Of a stretch of DNA of 64,000 bases, positions 38,195 to 48,270 are shown piece by piece. Where the stretch lies: assembly GCF_034057115.1 (NCBI RefSeq), contig NZ_CP139195.1, positions 3,348,001 to 3,412,000 on the forward strand, in the 5' to 3' direction. The position numbers were made by a program, and so were the translations under genes. The notes beneath the pieces are model-generated. The model had not been told where the DNA came from. It saw only the letters and a list, made by a program, of their open reading frames with translations, and made no database searches. Numbering within the stretch: the stretch's first letter is position 1; the number at the start of each line of letters is the position of its first letter. The DNA is from Pseudomonas sp. AN-1. Lineage in GTDB: Bacteria > Pseudomonadota > Gammaproteobacteria > Pseudomonadales > Pseudomonadaceae.

Positions 38195-38213
38195 AATGGA
38201 ATTTGTTCTCATT
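38195..38213. promoter_or_regulatory. Fur-box-like sequence upstream of the FTR1 gene
   Basis: AATGGAATTTGTTCTCATT; read on the minus strand it is AATGAGAACAAATTCCATT and matches 14 of 18 defined positions of the palindrome AATGAGAATNATTCTCATT. It ends 12 bp before the ATG at 38226, fitting iron repression of the permease. Confidence 0.55.
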
Positions 38214-38225
38214 TGGGATTCACTC

Positions 38226-40115
38226 ATGCTTACCCGCAAGCGATTTCTGAGCTGGCTGCTGCTGCCCGTGCTGGCACTGTGCAGCCTGATGGCCCTCGCC
38301 GAACCCGAGGGCGCCGCCCAGGCCCTGCACCTGCTGAGCTACCTGGGCGCCGACTACCCGGCCACGGTGGCCGCCGGCCAGGTGGTCGACAGTGGCGAAT
38401 ACCAGGAGCAGCTGGAGTTCCATGGCGTGCTGGCCGGGCTGGTCGCCGCGCTGCCGGCCAACGCCGGCAAGGATGGCCTGCTGCAGGGCGTCGCCCGCCT
38501 CGGCGACAGCATCCGCGAGCGCCGCGACGGCGCCGCGGTGGCCGACCAGGCACGCCAGCTGGCCGCCGATCTGGTGGCGAGCTACCGGATCAGCCTGACT
38601 CCGCGCATCACTCCCGACCCGGCGCGCGGCGCGGCGCTGTTCGCCCAGCGCTGCAGCGTCTGCCACGGCGAGGGCGGGCTCGGCGACGGCCCGGCGGGGA
38701 TCGGCCTCGAGCCGCCGCCGGCGAACATGCGCAATGCCGCGCGCATGGACAGCCTGAGCCTCTACGACCTGTACAACAGCATCGGCCTCGGCGTGGAGGG
38801 TACCGACATGCCGGCCTTCGCCGCGCAGCTCGACGAGCGCGCGCGCTGGGATCTGGCCAGCCATGTCGCCGGCTTCAGCGCCGATCCCGCTGCGGCACGC
38901 GGGGCGACCTTCAGCCTCGAGCAACTGGCCGGGCAGACCCCGCAGCAGGTCGCGGCCGAGCAGGGGCCTGCCGCGGCGGCCGCCCTGCGTGCCCAGCGAG
39001 CGGCGCCGCCGCAGCCGCAGCGCAGCACCCAGCAGCTGCTCGACTTCTCCCGCGACACCCTCGAACAGAGCCTGGCCGCCTATCGCGACGGCCAGCGCGA
39101 CCAGGCCTACGACCTGGCGGTGGCCGCCTACCTGGAAGGCTTCGAGCTGGTGGAGAGCGCCCTGGACAATGTCGACGGCGCGCAGCGCAAGGCCACCGAG
39201 CGGGCGCTGATGGCCTACCGCCAGGGCCTGCAGGACGGCCTGCCGGCCACCCGCCTGGCGCCGCGCCTGGAGGCCGCCAAGGCCGAACTGGCGCGCTGCG
39301 CCGAGCTGCTCGGCGGCGACGGCCTGTCCGCTTCGCTGAGCTTCCTGTCCAGCCTGCTGATCCTGCTGCGCGAGGGCATCGAGGCGATCCTGGTGCTGGC
39401 GGCGATCCTCGCCTACCTGCGCAACACCGGACAGCAGCAGGCCGTGCGCAGCGTGCACTTCGGCTGGGGCCTGGCGCTGCTCGCCGGCGCCGCCAGCTGG
39501 GGGCTGGCGGCCTGGGTGATCGAGGTCAGCGGGGCGCAGCGCGAGCTGCTGGAAGGCGGCTCGGCGCTGTTCGCCAGCGTGGTGCTGCTGTGGGTCGGTG
39601 TATGGATGCACGACCGTCGGCATGCCGCGGCCTGGCAGGCGCACATCCGCAGCAGCCTGCTCGGCAGCGGCGGACGCCTGGGCTTCGCCGTGCTGGCCTT
39701 CGTGTCGATCTACCGCGAGCTGTTCGAGGTCATCCTGTTCTACGAGACTCTCTGGCTGCAGGCCGGCGCTGCCGGCCACGGCATGGTGCTGGCCGGCGCC
39801 GGCGCCGCCCTGGTGCTGCTGCTCGGCCTGGCCTGGGTGATCCTGCGCGGTTCGCAGCGGCTGCCGCTGGGCACCTTCTTCGCCATCAACGCCGTGCTGC
39901 TCTGCGCGCTGTCGGTGGTGTTCGCCGGGCATGGCGTCGCCGCCCTGCAGGAGGCCGGCGTGTTCGGCCTGCATCCGCTGCGCTTCGTCGAGCTCGACTG
40001 GCTGGGCATCCATCCCGACGCCCTGAGCCTCGGTGCCCAGGCCCTGGCGCTGCTGGCCATCGCCGTGTTCTACGGGCGCAGCCGGCTGGGCGCGCGGGGG
40101 CGCGAGCTGGCGTGA
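38226..40115 (+). CDS. Cytochrome c / FTR1 family iron permease
   Basis: A 629-residue fusion. Signal peptide (~1-25), a long periplasmic region with a c-type haem site CSVCH (~residue 142) and a likely axial Met in GTDMPAFAAQL, then a helical linker and a seven-helix FTR1/EfeU domain (~370-629). The permease carries both REXXE motifs: LREGIEAILVLAAIL and YRELFEVILFYETL. Iron is probably oxidised and moved through the permease. Such fused proteins are known in pseudomonads. A Fur-like box overlaps the promoter region; a bidirectional terminator follows. Confidence 0.9.
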   Translation: MLTRKRFLSWLLLPVLALCSLMALAEPEGAAQALHLLSYLGADYPATVAAGQVVDSGEYQEQLEFHGVLAGLVAALPANAGKDGLLQGVARLGDSIRERRDGAAVADQARQLAADLVASYRISLTPRITPDPARGAALFAQRCSVCHGEGGLGDGPAGIGLEPPPANMRNAARMDSLSLYDLYNSIGLGVEGTDMPAFAAQLDERARWDLASHVAGFSADPAAARGATFSLEQLAGQTPQQVAAEQGPAAAAALRAQRAAPPQPQRSTQQLLDFSRDTLEQSLAAYRDGQRDQAYDLAVAAYLEGFELVESALDNVDGAQRKATERALMAYRQGLQDGLPATRLAPRLEAAKAELARCAELLGGDGLSASLSFLSSLLILLREGIEAILVLAAILAYLRNTGQQQAVRSVHFGWGLALLAGAASWGLAAWVIEVSGAQRELLEGGSALFASVVLLWVGVWMHDRRHAAAWQAHIRSSLLGSGGRLGFAVLAFVSIYRELFEVILFYETLWLQAGAAGHGMVLAGAGAALVLLLGLAWVILRGSQRLPLGTFFAINAVLLCALSVVFAGHGVAALQEAGVFGLHPLRFVELDWLGIHPDALSLGAQALALLAIAVFYGRSRLGARGRELA

Positions 40116-40149
40116 ACGCCCGAGGCGTGGCCAGCCCCGGCCGCGCGCC

Positions 40150-40184
40150 AAAAGCGAGGGCGACCCGCGGGTCGCCCTTGTCGT
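40150..40184. terminator. Bidirectional terminator between FTR1 and CsgG-like genes
   Basis: AGGGCGACCC / GGGTCGCCCT stem with A-rich sequence on the left (AAAAGCG) and TTGTCGTTT on the right. It can serve both convergent genes. Confidence 0.8.
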
Positions 40185-40185
40185 T

Positions 40186-40932
40186 TCAGCGCAGGATGCG
40201 CGGTGGCTCGTCCGGCGGCAGCTGGCCGGACCCCGACTGGACGTCGGTGCCGTCGTCGTACTCGCCGAGCAGCTGCTCCTTGAGCTGACGGGTCACGTCC
40301 TCGCCGATCGACTTCGACACCTCGCGGATCACCCGGCCGCGGTTGGGTGTGACGCGGATGTCGTTGCCGTTCACCAGCCGCACGTCCTGCGCCTCGCCCA
40401 TGGCGGTGAAGGCCGCAGTCACCTCGTGGGTGCGGGTGTCGATCAGGCTGAAGTCGGCCACCAGGGTCAGGCCGAGCACCTTCGAGTAGCTGTCGGTGTT
40501 GGCGATGTCGTTGAGGTCCTCGCGGAAGTCGATGTCCGAGAGGCTGCCGAACAGCACATAGTCGGCCCCTTCGAACTGGCCCAGCTCGATGCGCTGGATC
40601 ACGTCGTGCAGGCCTTCGCCGTTCTCCACGCCGCTGTGCGGACGCCCCTGCACCAGCTGGAACAGGCCGGAGCGGAGGATCTCGCCCTTGATGTCGCCGG
40701 TGAACTTGCGCAGCTCGCCGCGCTCGATGTACTTGCGTACGTCCTCGACCTCCTCGTAGCTGGAGGTGGCGCTGGTGGCGAAGCCGTTGGCCTGCATATG
40801 GCTGTGGGCATTGACGGTGCGGATCTGTTCGCGCACCTGCTCCTCGTAGGCCAGGTCGGTGACCGCGATCTTCGGTTCCGCCTGGCAGGCCAGGCTCAGT
40901 CCCAGCGCGATCAGTGCTATCGATGCTCGCAT
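40186..40932 (-). CDS. CsgG-like / PBP-activator-like periplasmic protein
   Basis: A 248-residue exported protein with an N-terminal signal peptide (cleavage probably after LACQA; the Cys does not sit in a good lipobox). The fold resembles the CsgG/TolB-N-like domain of curli secretion and LpoB proteins: KIAVTDLAYEE, GDIKGEILRSGLFQLV, ADYVLFGSLSDIDF and LTLVADFSLIDTRTHEV. A proline-rich tail ends PPDEPPRILR. Last gene of a four-gene envelope operon; the LpoB gene is 3 bp upstream. The function is unknown. Confidence 0.75.
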   Translation of the reverse strand: MRASIALIALGLSLACQAEPKIAVTDLAYEEQVREQIRTVNAHSHMQANGFATSATSSYEEVEDVRKYIERGELRKFTGDIKGEILRSGLFQLVQGRPHSGVENGEGLHDVIQRIELGQFEGADYVLFGSLSDIDFREDLNDIANTDSYSKVLGLTLVADFSLIDTRTHEVTAAFTAMGEAQDVRLVNGNDIRVTPNRGRVIREVSKSIGEDVTRQLKEQLLGEYDDGTDVQSGSGQLPPDEPPRILR

Positions 40933-40935
40933 GCT

Positions 40936-41529
40936 CTAGCGCTCCGTGGTCTTGCGGATTTCCTTCTCGTCCATCCACTCGGCCAGGCCGCTCTCGACCT
41001 CGACCAGCTGCAGGCTGAACTTGTAGAACACGTCCTTGTAGTCGTTGCTGCGCTTGACGATGGAGCTGATCGAGCCCTCCAGGCGGTACTTGGCGGCCAC
41101 CATGTTGCCGGTCTTGGCCACGGTGGCGTTCTTGTACAGGCCACTCTGGTTCTGCAGCTTGAGCTGGTCGACCTGGCTCTGCATGTCGACGTTGTCGCTG
41201 GCGAAGCGCGCCACGCCGGACTTGAGCAGCTGGGTCTTGATCGAGGTGGTGATCTCGCGGGTGTCGATGTATTCGCTGGTCTTGTTCTTCACGTCGTAGA
41301 CCTGCACCACCGGGCGACCCTGCAGCACGCCGGACTGGGCCAGCGAGCGGGTCATGGATTCGGCGATGGTCTGCAGGTCGGTGGAGCCGAACTCGTTGGT
41401 GACCAGCTCGACGGCCTTGCTGTCGCCGTAGCTGATGTTGCCACCGCCCAGCACCGGCGAGGAGGTGGAGGCGCAGCCGCTGGCCAGCAGGGCGAAGGCG
41501 GCGACGAGGGACAGGCGTGCGAACGGCAT
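40936..41529 (-). CDS. Penicillin-binding protein activator LpoB homologue
   Basis: A 197-residue outer-membrane lipoprotein (lipobox ASGC, Cys19) with the LpoB domain: STDLQTIAESMTRSLAQSGVL, VVQVYDVKNKTSEYIDT, AAKYRLEGSISSIVKR and a C-terminal WMDEKEIRKTTER. In E. coli LpoB activates PBP1b. In Pseudomonas aeruginosa that job is done by an unrelated protein, LpoP, so this homologue may have another partner. It lies between the YcfL and CsgG-like genes with 3-12 bp gaps. Confidence 0.85.
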   Translation of the reverse strand: MPFARLSLVAAFALLASGCASTSSPVLGGGNISYGDSKAVELVTNEFGSTDLQTIAESMTRSLAQSGVLQGRPVVQVYDVKNKTSEYIDTREITTSIKTQLLKSGVARFASDNVDMQSQVDQLKLQNQSGLYKNATVAKTGNMVAAKYRLEGSISSIVKRSNDYKDVFYKFSLQLVEVESGLAEWMDEKEIRKTTER

Positions 41530-41541
41530 GGGGACTCTCTC

Positions 41542-41934
41542 TTAGCGGAACAGGTTGACGGAGTTTTCCGGGGTCTGGACTTCCAGGCGGAAGTCGGTGG
41601 CCTGCGGCACCGGGGCGATGGCCGGGAGGTAGCTGACCTGCTTGCCGTACAGGGTCAGGCTCTTCCAGGCTTCCTCGCCGGCGACCGGGAAGCCGTCGTC
41701 GCCCAGCCAGGCGAAGCGGTAGTACATGCCCTTGTTCTTGTGGCTGTCGTTGCGCAGCTCGACCTTGACGGTGAGGAAGCCGTTCTCGCGGGCGACGCGC
41801 ATGGCGCCGACCTCGATGTGCTCCATGCTGCCCAGCGACACCACCTTGCTGGCCGCGCTGCCCGGTGCCGGCGGCGGCGTGGCGCAGCCGGCCAGCAGGG
41901 CCAGGCCGAGGGCGGCGAAAATGTTGCGTTTCAT
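41542..41934 (-). CDS. YcfL family lipoprotein (DUF1425)
   Basis: A 130-residue lipoprotein (lipobox LAGC, Cys16). The beta-rich domain (LTVKVELRNDSHKNKGMYYRFAWL, then GFPV and WKSLTLYG) matches YcfL, which in E. coli is encoded directly upstream of lpoB, the same order as here. It is located 9 bp downstream of the COG3014 gene. The function is unknown; conserved linkage suggests it works with the LpoB protein. Confidence 0.85.
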   Translation of the reverse strand: MKRNIFAALGLALLAGCATPPPAPGSAASKVVSLGSMEHIEVGAMRVARENGFLTVKVELRNDSHKNKGMYYRFAWLGDDGFPVAGEEAWKSLTLYGKQVSYLPAIAPVPQATDFRLEVQTPENSVNLFR

Positions 41935-41943
41935 GGGGGCTCC

Positions 41944-43311
41944 TTAGCGGGCGGCGGTCTGCATGGGGCTGGCGGGGGTGGCGGTGCCGGCGCTGAACAG
42001 CTGGTTGCCGACGCTGCGCAGGGTGATGACCTGGTAGTCGCGCTCGACCTTGACGTGTAGCGGGTGGCCGTCAAGGTTCAGCTCGTGCTCGCCCTTCTTC
42101 AGGCGCAGGCGGGCGATGCGTGTGCGGTCCGGCAGGGTGCGCCAGGTGCGCTCGTCGGCGCCTTCGGTGATGGCCGAGGCCAGGCCCACGGCCAGGCCGG
42201 CCAGCGGATTGACCTCGTTGAGCTGCTTCTGCGCGACGCTGCGGCTGATGGCGCGCACGCTGGTGCGCAGGATGATGCCGGGCATGTCGTCGCGCAGGGC
42301 GCGGCGCGACATGGCCGAGGTGCTGTTCAGCTCGGTCAGGTCGACCGTCCGGCCGGCGACGACCAGGCTGGCGGGAGCCGGGGTCGAGTTGTCCTCGCGG
42401 ATCACCGGGAAGGACAGCGGGGTGATGATCAGGCCGTTGGGGGTCGGGATCGGCAGGGGGATGCGTACCGAGTCGCGGCTCGGTGCCAGGCCGCTCTGCA
42501 CCACCAGCAGCACCTCGCTCTCGTCGGCCTTGCGGCGGGCGCTGGCGTCGAGGTCGAGCAGCGCCTGCTCCAGCAGCGGGGTGTTCGGGCGCAGTTCGAG
42601 GGCCTTGCGGTAGCCGGGCGCCGCCAGCCCGCGCTCGCCGAGCGCCTCGTAGACGAAGCCGGACAGGTAGTGGCTGAAGGCGCTCTGGTAGCTGTTCTTC
42701 AGGCCGAGCACTTCCGGAGCGTCGAGGGTTTCCACCGGATAGCCCTGCAGATCCTTGAACTCGGCGGTGATGCCTTTCTCCTTGGCCTCCTCCTCGCGCT
42801 TGAGGTATTCCTTGTCGCGGAGCTCGGCGATCAGCGCCTCGCGCTCGTGGGTCTTCTTGATCTCGGTGCGGGCGCCGTCGAAGTCGCCGAGGGCCAGGTG
42901 GCTGAGGGCCATCTGGGTGGTCAGCATGACCTTCTCGTAGTCGTAGCCCTCGTAGCGGCGCACCTTGTCGTTGACCAGCAGGCTGCCGACCGTGCCGAGA
43001 TGCTTGCCCGGATCGGCCTTGAGCGAGTCCTCCCACTCGACGATGGTGCGGTCGGCGCTGCGCCAGGCTTCCTGGCTGCCGGCGAGGTCGCCCTGGGCGC
43101 GCAGCAGTTCGCCCTTCTCGAAGTAGTAGAGGAGGTCCTTGTCGGCGGAGCTGTTGTTCTTCTCCAGCAGGGCCAGGGCGGCGGGCACGTCGCCGCTCGA
43201 CAGGTGCTGGCTGGTCTGGGTGAGTTCGCTTTGGTAGCTGCGGAAGGCCGAGCAGCCGGCCAGCGGCAGGGTGGCGCAGAGGGCGAGCGCCAGAAGGGTA
43301 CGGGATGCCAT
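41944..43311 (-). CDS. COG3014 family lipoprotein with TPR-like repeats
   Basis: A 455-residue lipoprotein (lipobox LAGC, Cys20). The N-terminal half is made of TPR-like hairpins (LSSGDVPAALALLEKNN, YYFEKGELLRAQGDLAGSQEAW, SHLALGDFDGARTEIKK, YEALGERGLAAPGYRKALEL). The C-terminal half is beta-rich (LIITPLSFPVIREDN, GHPLHVKVERDYQVITL). First gene of the four-gene minus-strand operon with YcfL, LpoB and CsgG-like. Its 230-bp upstream region contains a strong hairpin at 43341-43363. It may be a scaffold for an envelope complex. Confidence 0.8.
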   Translation of the reverse strand: MASRTLLALALCATLPLAGCSAFRSYQSELTQTSQHLSSGDVPAALALLEKNNSSADKDLLYYFEKGELLRAQGDLAGSQEAWRSADRTIVEWEDSLKADPGKHLGTVGSLLVNDKVRRYEGYDYEKVMLTTQMALSHLALGDFDGARTEIKKTHEREALIAELRDKEYLKREEEAKEKGITAEFKDLQGYPVETLDAPEVLGLKNSYQSAFSHYLSGFVYEALGERGLAAPGYRKALELRPNTPLLEQALLDLDASARRKADESEVLLVVQSGLAPSRDSVRIPLPIPTPNGLIITPLSFPVIREDNSTPAPASLVVAGRTVDLTELNSTSAMSRRALRDDMPGIILRTSVRAISRSVAQKQLNEVNPLAGLAVGLASAITEGADERTWRTLPDRTRIARLRLKKGEHELNLDGHPLHVKVERDYQVITLRSVGNQLFSAGTATPASPMQTAAR

Positions 43312-43340
43312 CGGGGGATCTCTCGTCCATGAATCGAAAG

Positions 43341-43363
43341 CCCGGCCTCGTGGCGAGGCCGGG
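43341..43363 (-). promoter_or_regulatory. Leader hairpin upstream of the COG3014 operon
   Basis: A perfect 10-bp stem (CCCGGCCTCG / CGAGGCCGGG) with a 3-nt loop, 29 bp upstream of the ATG. On the minus strand it is followed by CTTTCG. It could be an attenuator-like leader structure if the promoter lies upstream of it. Confidence 0.5.
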
Positions 43364-43540
43364 TGTGGTCACCACATGGCATGCGCTTTGGGCTTCCGTG
43401 CCATCTCCGCCGCGGCGGGGCCTGATTCCTCGTGAGGGTCAAGGCGGCGGCGGGAACTTTAACAAAGATCGGTTGTCATGCCCATCGCCGGCCCCGGCCC
43501 GGTGGCATACTGCCGTCTTTTGCCGGGGGAGCAACTGGTG

Positions 43541-43993
43541 ATGCGCGTGTGGATCGATGCCGACGCCTGCCCGCGGGCGGCGCGGGATCTGGTGGTGAAG
43601 TTCGCCCTGAAACGCAAGTTCGAGGTGGTGCTGGTGGCCGGCCAGGCGCAGGTCAAGCCGGCGTTCGCCTGCGTGCGGCTGATCGTGGTGCCGAGCGGGC
43701 CGGATGCCGCCGACGACTACCTGGTCGAGCACGCCGTGCCCGGCGAGCTGGTGATCTGCTCGGACGTGCCGCTGGCCGACCGCCTGGTGAAGAAGGGCGT
43801 GGCGGCGCTGGACCCGCGCGGCCGCGAGTTCGACGAGCGCAACATGGGCGAGCGCCTGGCGGTGCGCAACCTGTTCACCGACCTGCGCGAGCAGGGCCAG
43901 GTCGGCGGCGGCCAGGCGGCCTACGGCGAGAAGGACCGCCAGGCCTTCGCCAACGCGCTGGACCGCCTGCTCAACGCCCTGGCGCGGCTGTAG
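43541..43993 (+). CDS. YaiI/YqxD (UPF0178) family protein
   Basis: A 150-residue NYN-like protein of the UPF0178 family. It starts MRVWIDADACPRAARDLV with the conserved Asp residues (WIDADACP), continues ICSDVPLADRLVKKG and DPRGREFDERNMGERLAVRNLF, all family hallmarks. A nuclease-type fold is inferred, activity unknown. The ATG at 43541 follows GGGGGAG. A palindromic repeat begins at its stop codon. Confidence 0.9.
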   Translation: MRVWIDADACPRAARDLVVKFALKRKFEVVLVAGQAQVKPAFACVRLIVVPSGPDAADDYLVEHAVPGELVICSDVPLADRLVKKGVAALDPRGREFDERNMGERLAVRNLFTDLREQGQVGGGQAAYGEKDRQAFANALDRLLNALARL

Positions 43994-44042
43994 GGGCGAA
44001 TCGATTCGCCTTGGCGCCGTTGGCGGCGAATGAATTCGCCCC
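43993..44042. repeat. REP-like inverted repeat (GGGGCGAATNNATTCGCC arms)
   Basis: Two 18-bp palindromic arms, GGGGCGAATCGATTCGCC (43993-44010) and GGCGAATGAATTCGCCCC (44025-44042), are inverted copies with two mismatches, 14 bp apart. It fills the gap between the convergent YaiI and ElbB genes, starting in the stop codon of the former, and may act as a terminator for both. Confidence 0.75.
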
Positions 44043-44051
44043 TGCCGGTGA

Positions 44052-45966
<1,915 letters not shown>

Positions 45967-45986
45967 CGTCCCTGCGGGAAGATGCA

Positions 45987-48203
45987 ATGAACACTCAAGG
46001 ACTCATCGATAGCGAATTGCCGGAAGCCGTGGCGGCTTCCGTTCCGCCGGCCGTCGAGGCCGAGCCTGCGCCAGAGCCGGAAGCCGTGGTCGCCGAGGTC
46101 GCGACCACCGCGGAGTCGGTCGCGGCGGTACCCGGCCTCGACGACAGCAGCCTGTACATCCACCGCGAGCTGTCGCAGCTGCAGTTCAACATCCGCGTGC
46201 TGGAGCAGGCGCTCGACGAGTCCGTGCCGCTGCTCGAGCGGCTGAAGTTCCTGCTGATCTTCTCCAGCAACCTCGACGAGTTCTTCGAGATCCGCGTCGC
46301 CGGGCTGAAGAAGCAGGTCGCCTTCGCCCGCGAGCTGGCCGGCGCCGACGGCCTGCAGCCGCACCAGGTGCTGGCGCGGATTTCCGAGCTGGTCCACGAG
46401 CAGGTCGAGCGCCAGTACGCGATCCTCAACGACGTGCTGCTGCCGGCGCTGGAGCAGCACCAGATCCGCTTCATCCGCCGGCGCAACTGGACGCTGAAGA
46501 TCAAGAACTGGGTGCGCAAGTATTTCCGCGAGGAGATCGCGCCGATCATGACGCCGATCGGCCTCGACCCGACCCACCCGTTCCCGCTGCTGGTCAACAA
46601 GAGCCTGAACTTCATCGTCGAGCTGGAGGGCATCGACGCCTTCGGCCGCGATTCGGGCCTGGCCATCCTGCCGGCGCCGCGCCTGCTGCCGCGGGTGATC
46701 CGCGTGCCGGAGGAGGTGGGCGGCCCCGGCGACAACTTCGTGTTCCTCTCCTCGATGATCCACGCCCACGCCGACGACCTGTTCCACGGCATGAGCGTCA
46801 AGGGCTGCTACCAGTTCCGCCTGACCCGCAACGCCGACCTGTCGGTGGACGCCGAGGACGTCGAGGACCTGGCCCGCGCGCTGCGCGGCGAGCTGTACTC
46901 GCGGCGCTTCGGCGACGCGGTGCGCCTGGAGGTGGCGGACAACTGTCCCGAGCACCTCACCAGCTACCTGCTCAAGCAGTTCGGTCTGGCCGAGAGCGAG
47001 CTGTACCGGGTCAACGGCCCGGTCAACCTGACCCGGCTGTTCTCCATCACCGGCCTGGAAAGCCAGCGGGCGCTGCAGTTCACGCCGCTGACCCCGGTGA
47101 TTCCCCGGCTGCTGCAGAGCAGCGAGAAGCTGTTCAACGTGGTCGGCAAGCAGGACGTGCTGCTCTACCACCCGTTCGAGTCGTTCACTCCGGTGGTCGA
47201 CCTGCTGCGCCAGGCGGCCAAGGACCCCAATGTGCTGGCGATCAAGCAGACCCTGTACCGCTCCGGGGCCAACTCGGAGATCGTCGACGCGCTGGTCGAC
47301 GCGGCGCGCAGCGGCAAGGAAGTCACCGCGGTGATCGAGCTGCGCGCGCGCTTCGACGAGGAGTCCAACCTGGCCCTGGCCAGCCGCCTGCAGCAGGCCG
47401 GCGCGGTGGTGATCTACGGCGTGGTCGGCTTCAAGACCCACGCCAAGATGATGCTGATCCTGCGTCGCGAGAACGGCGAGCTGGTGCGCTACGCCCACCT
47501 CGGCACCGGCAACTACCACGCCGGCAACGCCCGCCTGTACACCGACTACAGCCTGCTGACTTCGGACGACGCGCTCTGCGAGGACGTCTCCAAGCTGTTC
47601 AACCAGTTGATCGGCATGGGCAAGACCCTGCGCATGAAGAAGCTGCTGCATGCGCCCTTCACCCTGAAGAAGACCCTGCTCGACATGATCGCGCGGGAGA
47701 CCCAGCACGCCAGCGAGGGCAAGTCGGCGCACATCATCATCAAGGTCAACGCCCTGACCGACCCGAAGATGATCAAGGCGCTGTACAAGGCCAGCCAGAC
47801 CGGGGTGAGGGTCGACCTGATCGTGCGCGGCATGTGCTGCCTGCGCCCGGGCATCCCCGGGGTATCGCACAACATCCACGTGCGCTCGATCATCGGCCGC
47901 TTCCTCGAGCACAGCCGCGCCTACTACTTCCAGAACGACGGCGACGAGCAGCTGTACCTGGCCAGCGCCGACTGGATGGAGCGCAACCTCGACAAGCGCG
48001 TCGAGACCTGCTTCCCGCTGGAGGGCAAGAAGCTGATCGGCCGGGTCAAGCGGGAGCTGGAGGCCTACCTGGCCGACAACACCCAGGCCTGGGTGCTGCA
48101 GAGCGACGGCCGCTATGTGCACCTGCAGCCGACCGGCAACCAGAACCCGCGCAACGCCCAGGCGCTGATGGTGGAGAAGCTGAGCGGCCCGCTGGCGCGC
48201 TGA
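45987..48203 (+). CDS. ppk1: Polyphosphate kinase 1
   Basis: A 738-residue enzyme that makes polyphosphate from ATP. After an Ala/Glu/Val-rich lead of ~50 residues specific to this group come the N domain ([19 protein letters not shown]), the H domain and two catalytic domains. The autophosphorylated histidine is in [14 protein letters not shown], followed by [18 protein letters not shown]. The family core is complete. Located in an operon with hemB and convergent with ppx, which degrades the product. The predicted Pho box upstream of hemB would couple it to phosphate starvation. Confidence 0.96.
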   Translation: MNTQGLIDSELPEAVAASVPPAVEAEPAPEPEAVVAEVATTAESVAAVPGLDDSSLYIHRELSQLQFNIRVLEQALDESVPLLERLKFLLIFSSNLDEFFEIRVAGLKKQVAFARELAGADGLQPHQVLARISELVHEQVERQYAILNDVLLPALEQHQIRFIRRRNWTLKIKNWVRKYFREEIAPIMTPIGLDPTHPFPLLVNKSLNFIVELEGIDAFGRDSGLAILPAPRLLPRVIRVPEEVGGPGDNFVFLSSMIHAHADDLFHGMSVKGCYQFRLTRNADLSVDAEDVEDLARALRGELYSRRFGDAVRLEVADNCPEHLTSYLLKQFGLAESELYRVNGPVNLTRLFSITGLESQRALQFTPLTPVIPRLLQSSEKLFNVVGKQDVLLYHPFESFTPVVDLLRQAAKDPNVLAIKQTLYRSGANSEIVDALVDAARSGKEVTAVIELRARFDEESNLALASRLQQAGAVVIYGVVGFKTHAKMMLILRRENGELVRYAHLGTGNYHAGNARLYTDYSLLTSDDALCEDVSKLFNQLIGMGKTLRMKKLLHAPFTLKKTLLDMIARETQHASEGKSAHIIIKVNALTDPKMIKALYKASQTGVRVDLIVRGMCCLRPGIPGVSHNIHVRSIIGRFLEHSRAYYFQNDGDEQLYLASADWMERNLDKRVETCFPLEGKKLIGRVKRELEAYLADNTQAWVLQSDGRYVHLQPTGNQNPRNAQALMVEKLSGPLAR

Positions 48204-48221
48204 GGCGATCCGCGCGGCAAA

Positions 48222-48257
48222 CGAAAGGGGCGACTCCTCGCGGGGTCGCCCCTTTCG
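48222..48257. terminator. Bidirectional terminator between ppk1 and ppx
   Basis: CGAAAGGGGCGAC / GTCGCCCCTTTCG, 13-bp stem with a 10-nt loop. A-rich and T-rich ends of the stem serve either strand. Confidence 0.85.
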
Positions 48258-48270
48258 TCTTGCGCCCTGT

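Noticed and set aside
37413-38225. Extension of the FTR1 frame back across the LysE gene
   Set aside because: The frame overlaps LysE in another register; the signal peptide at MLTRKRFLSW sets the start at 38226.
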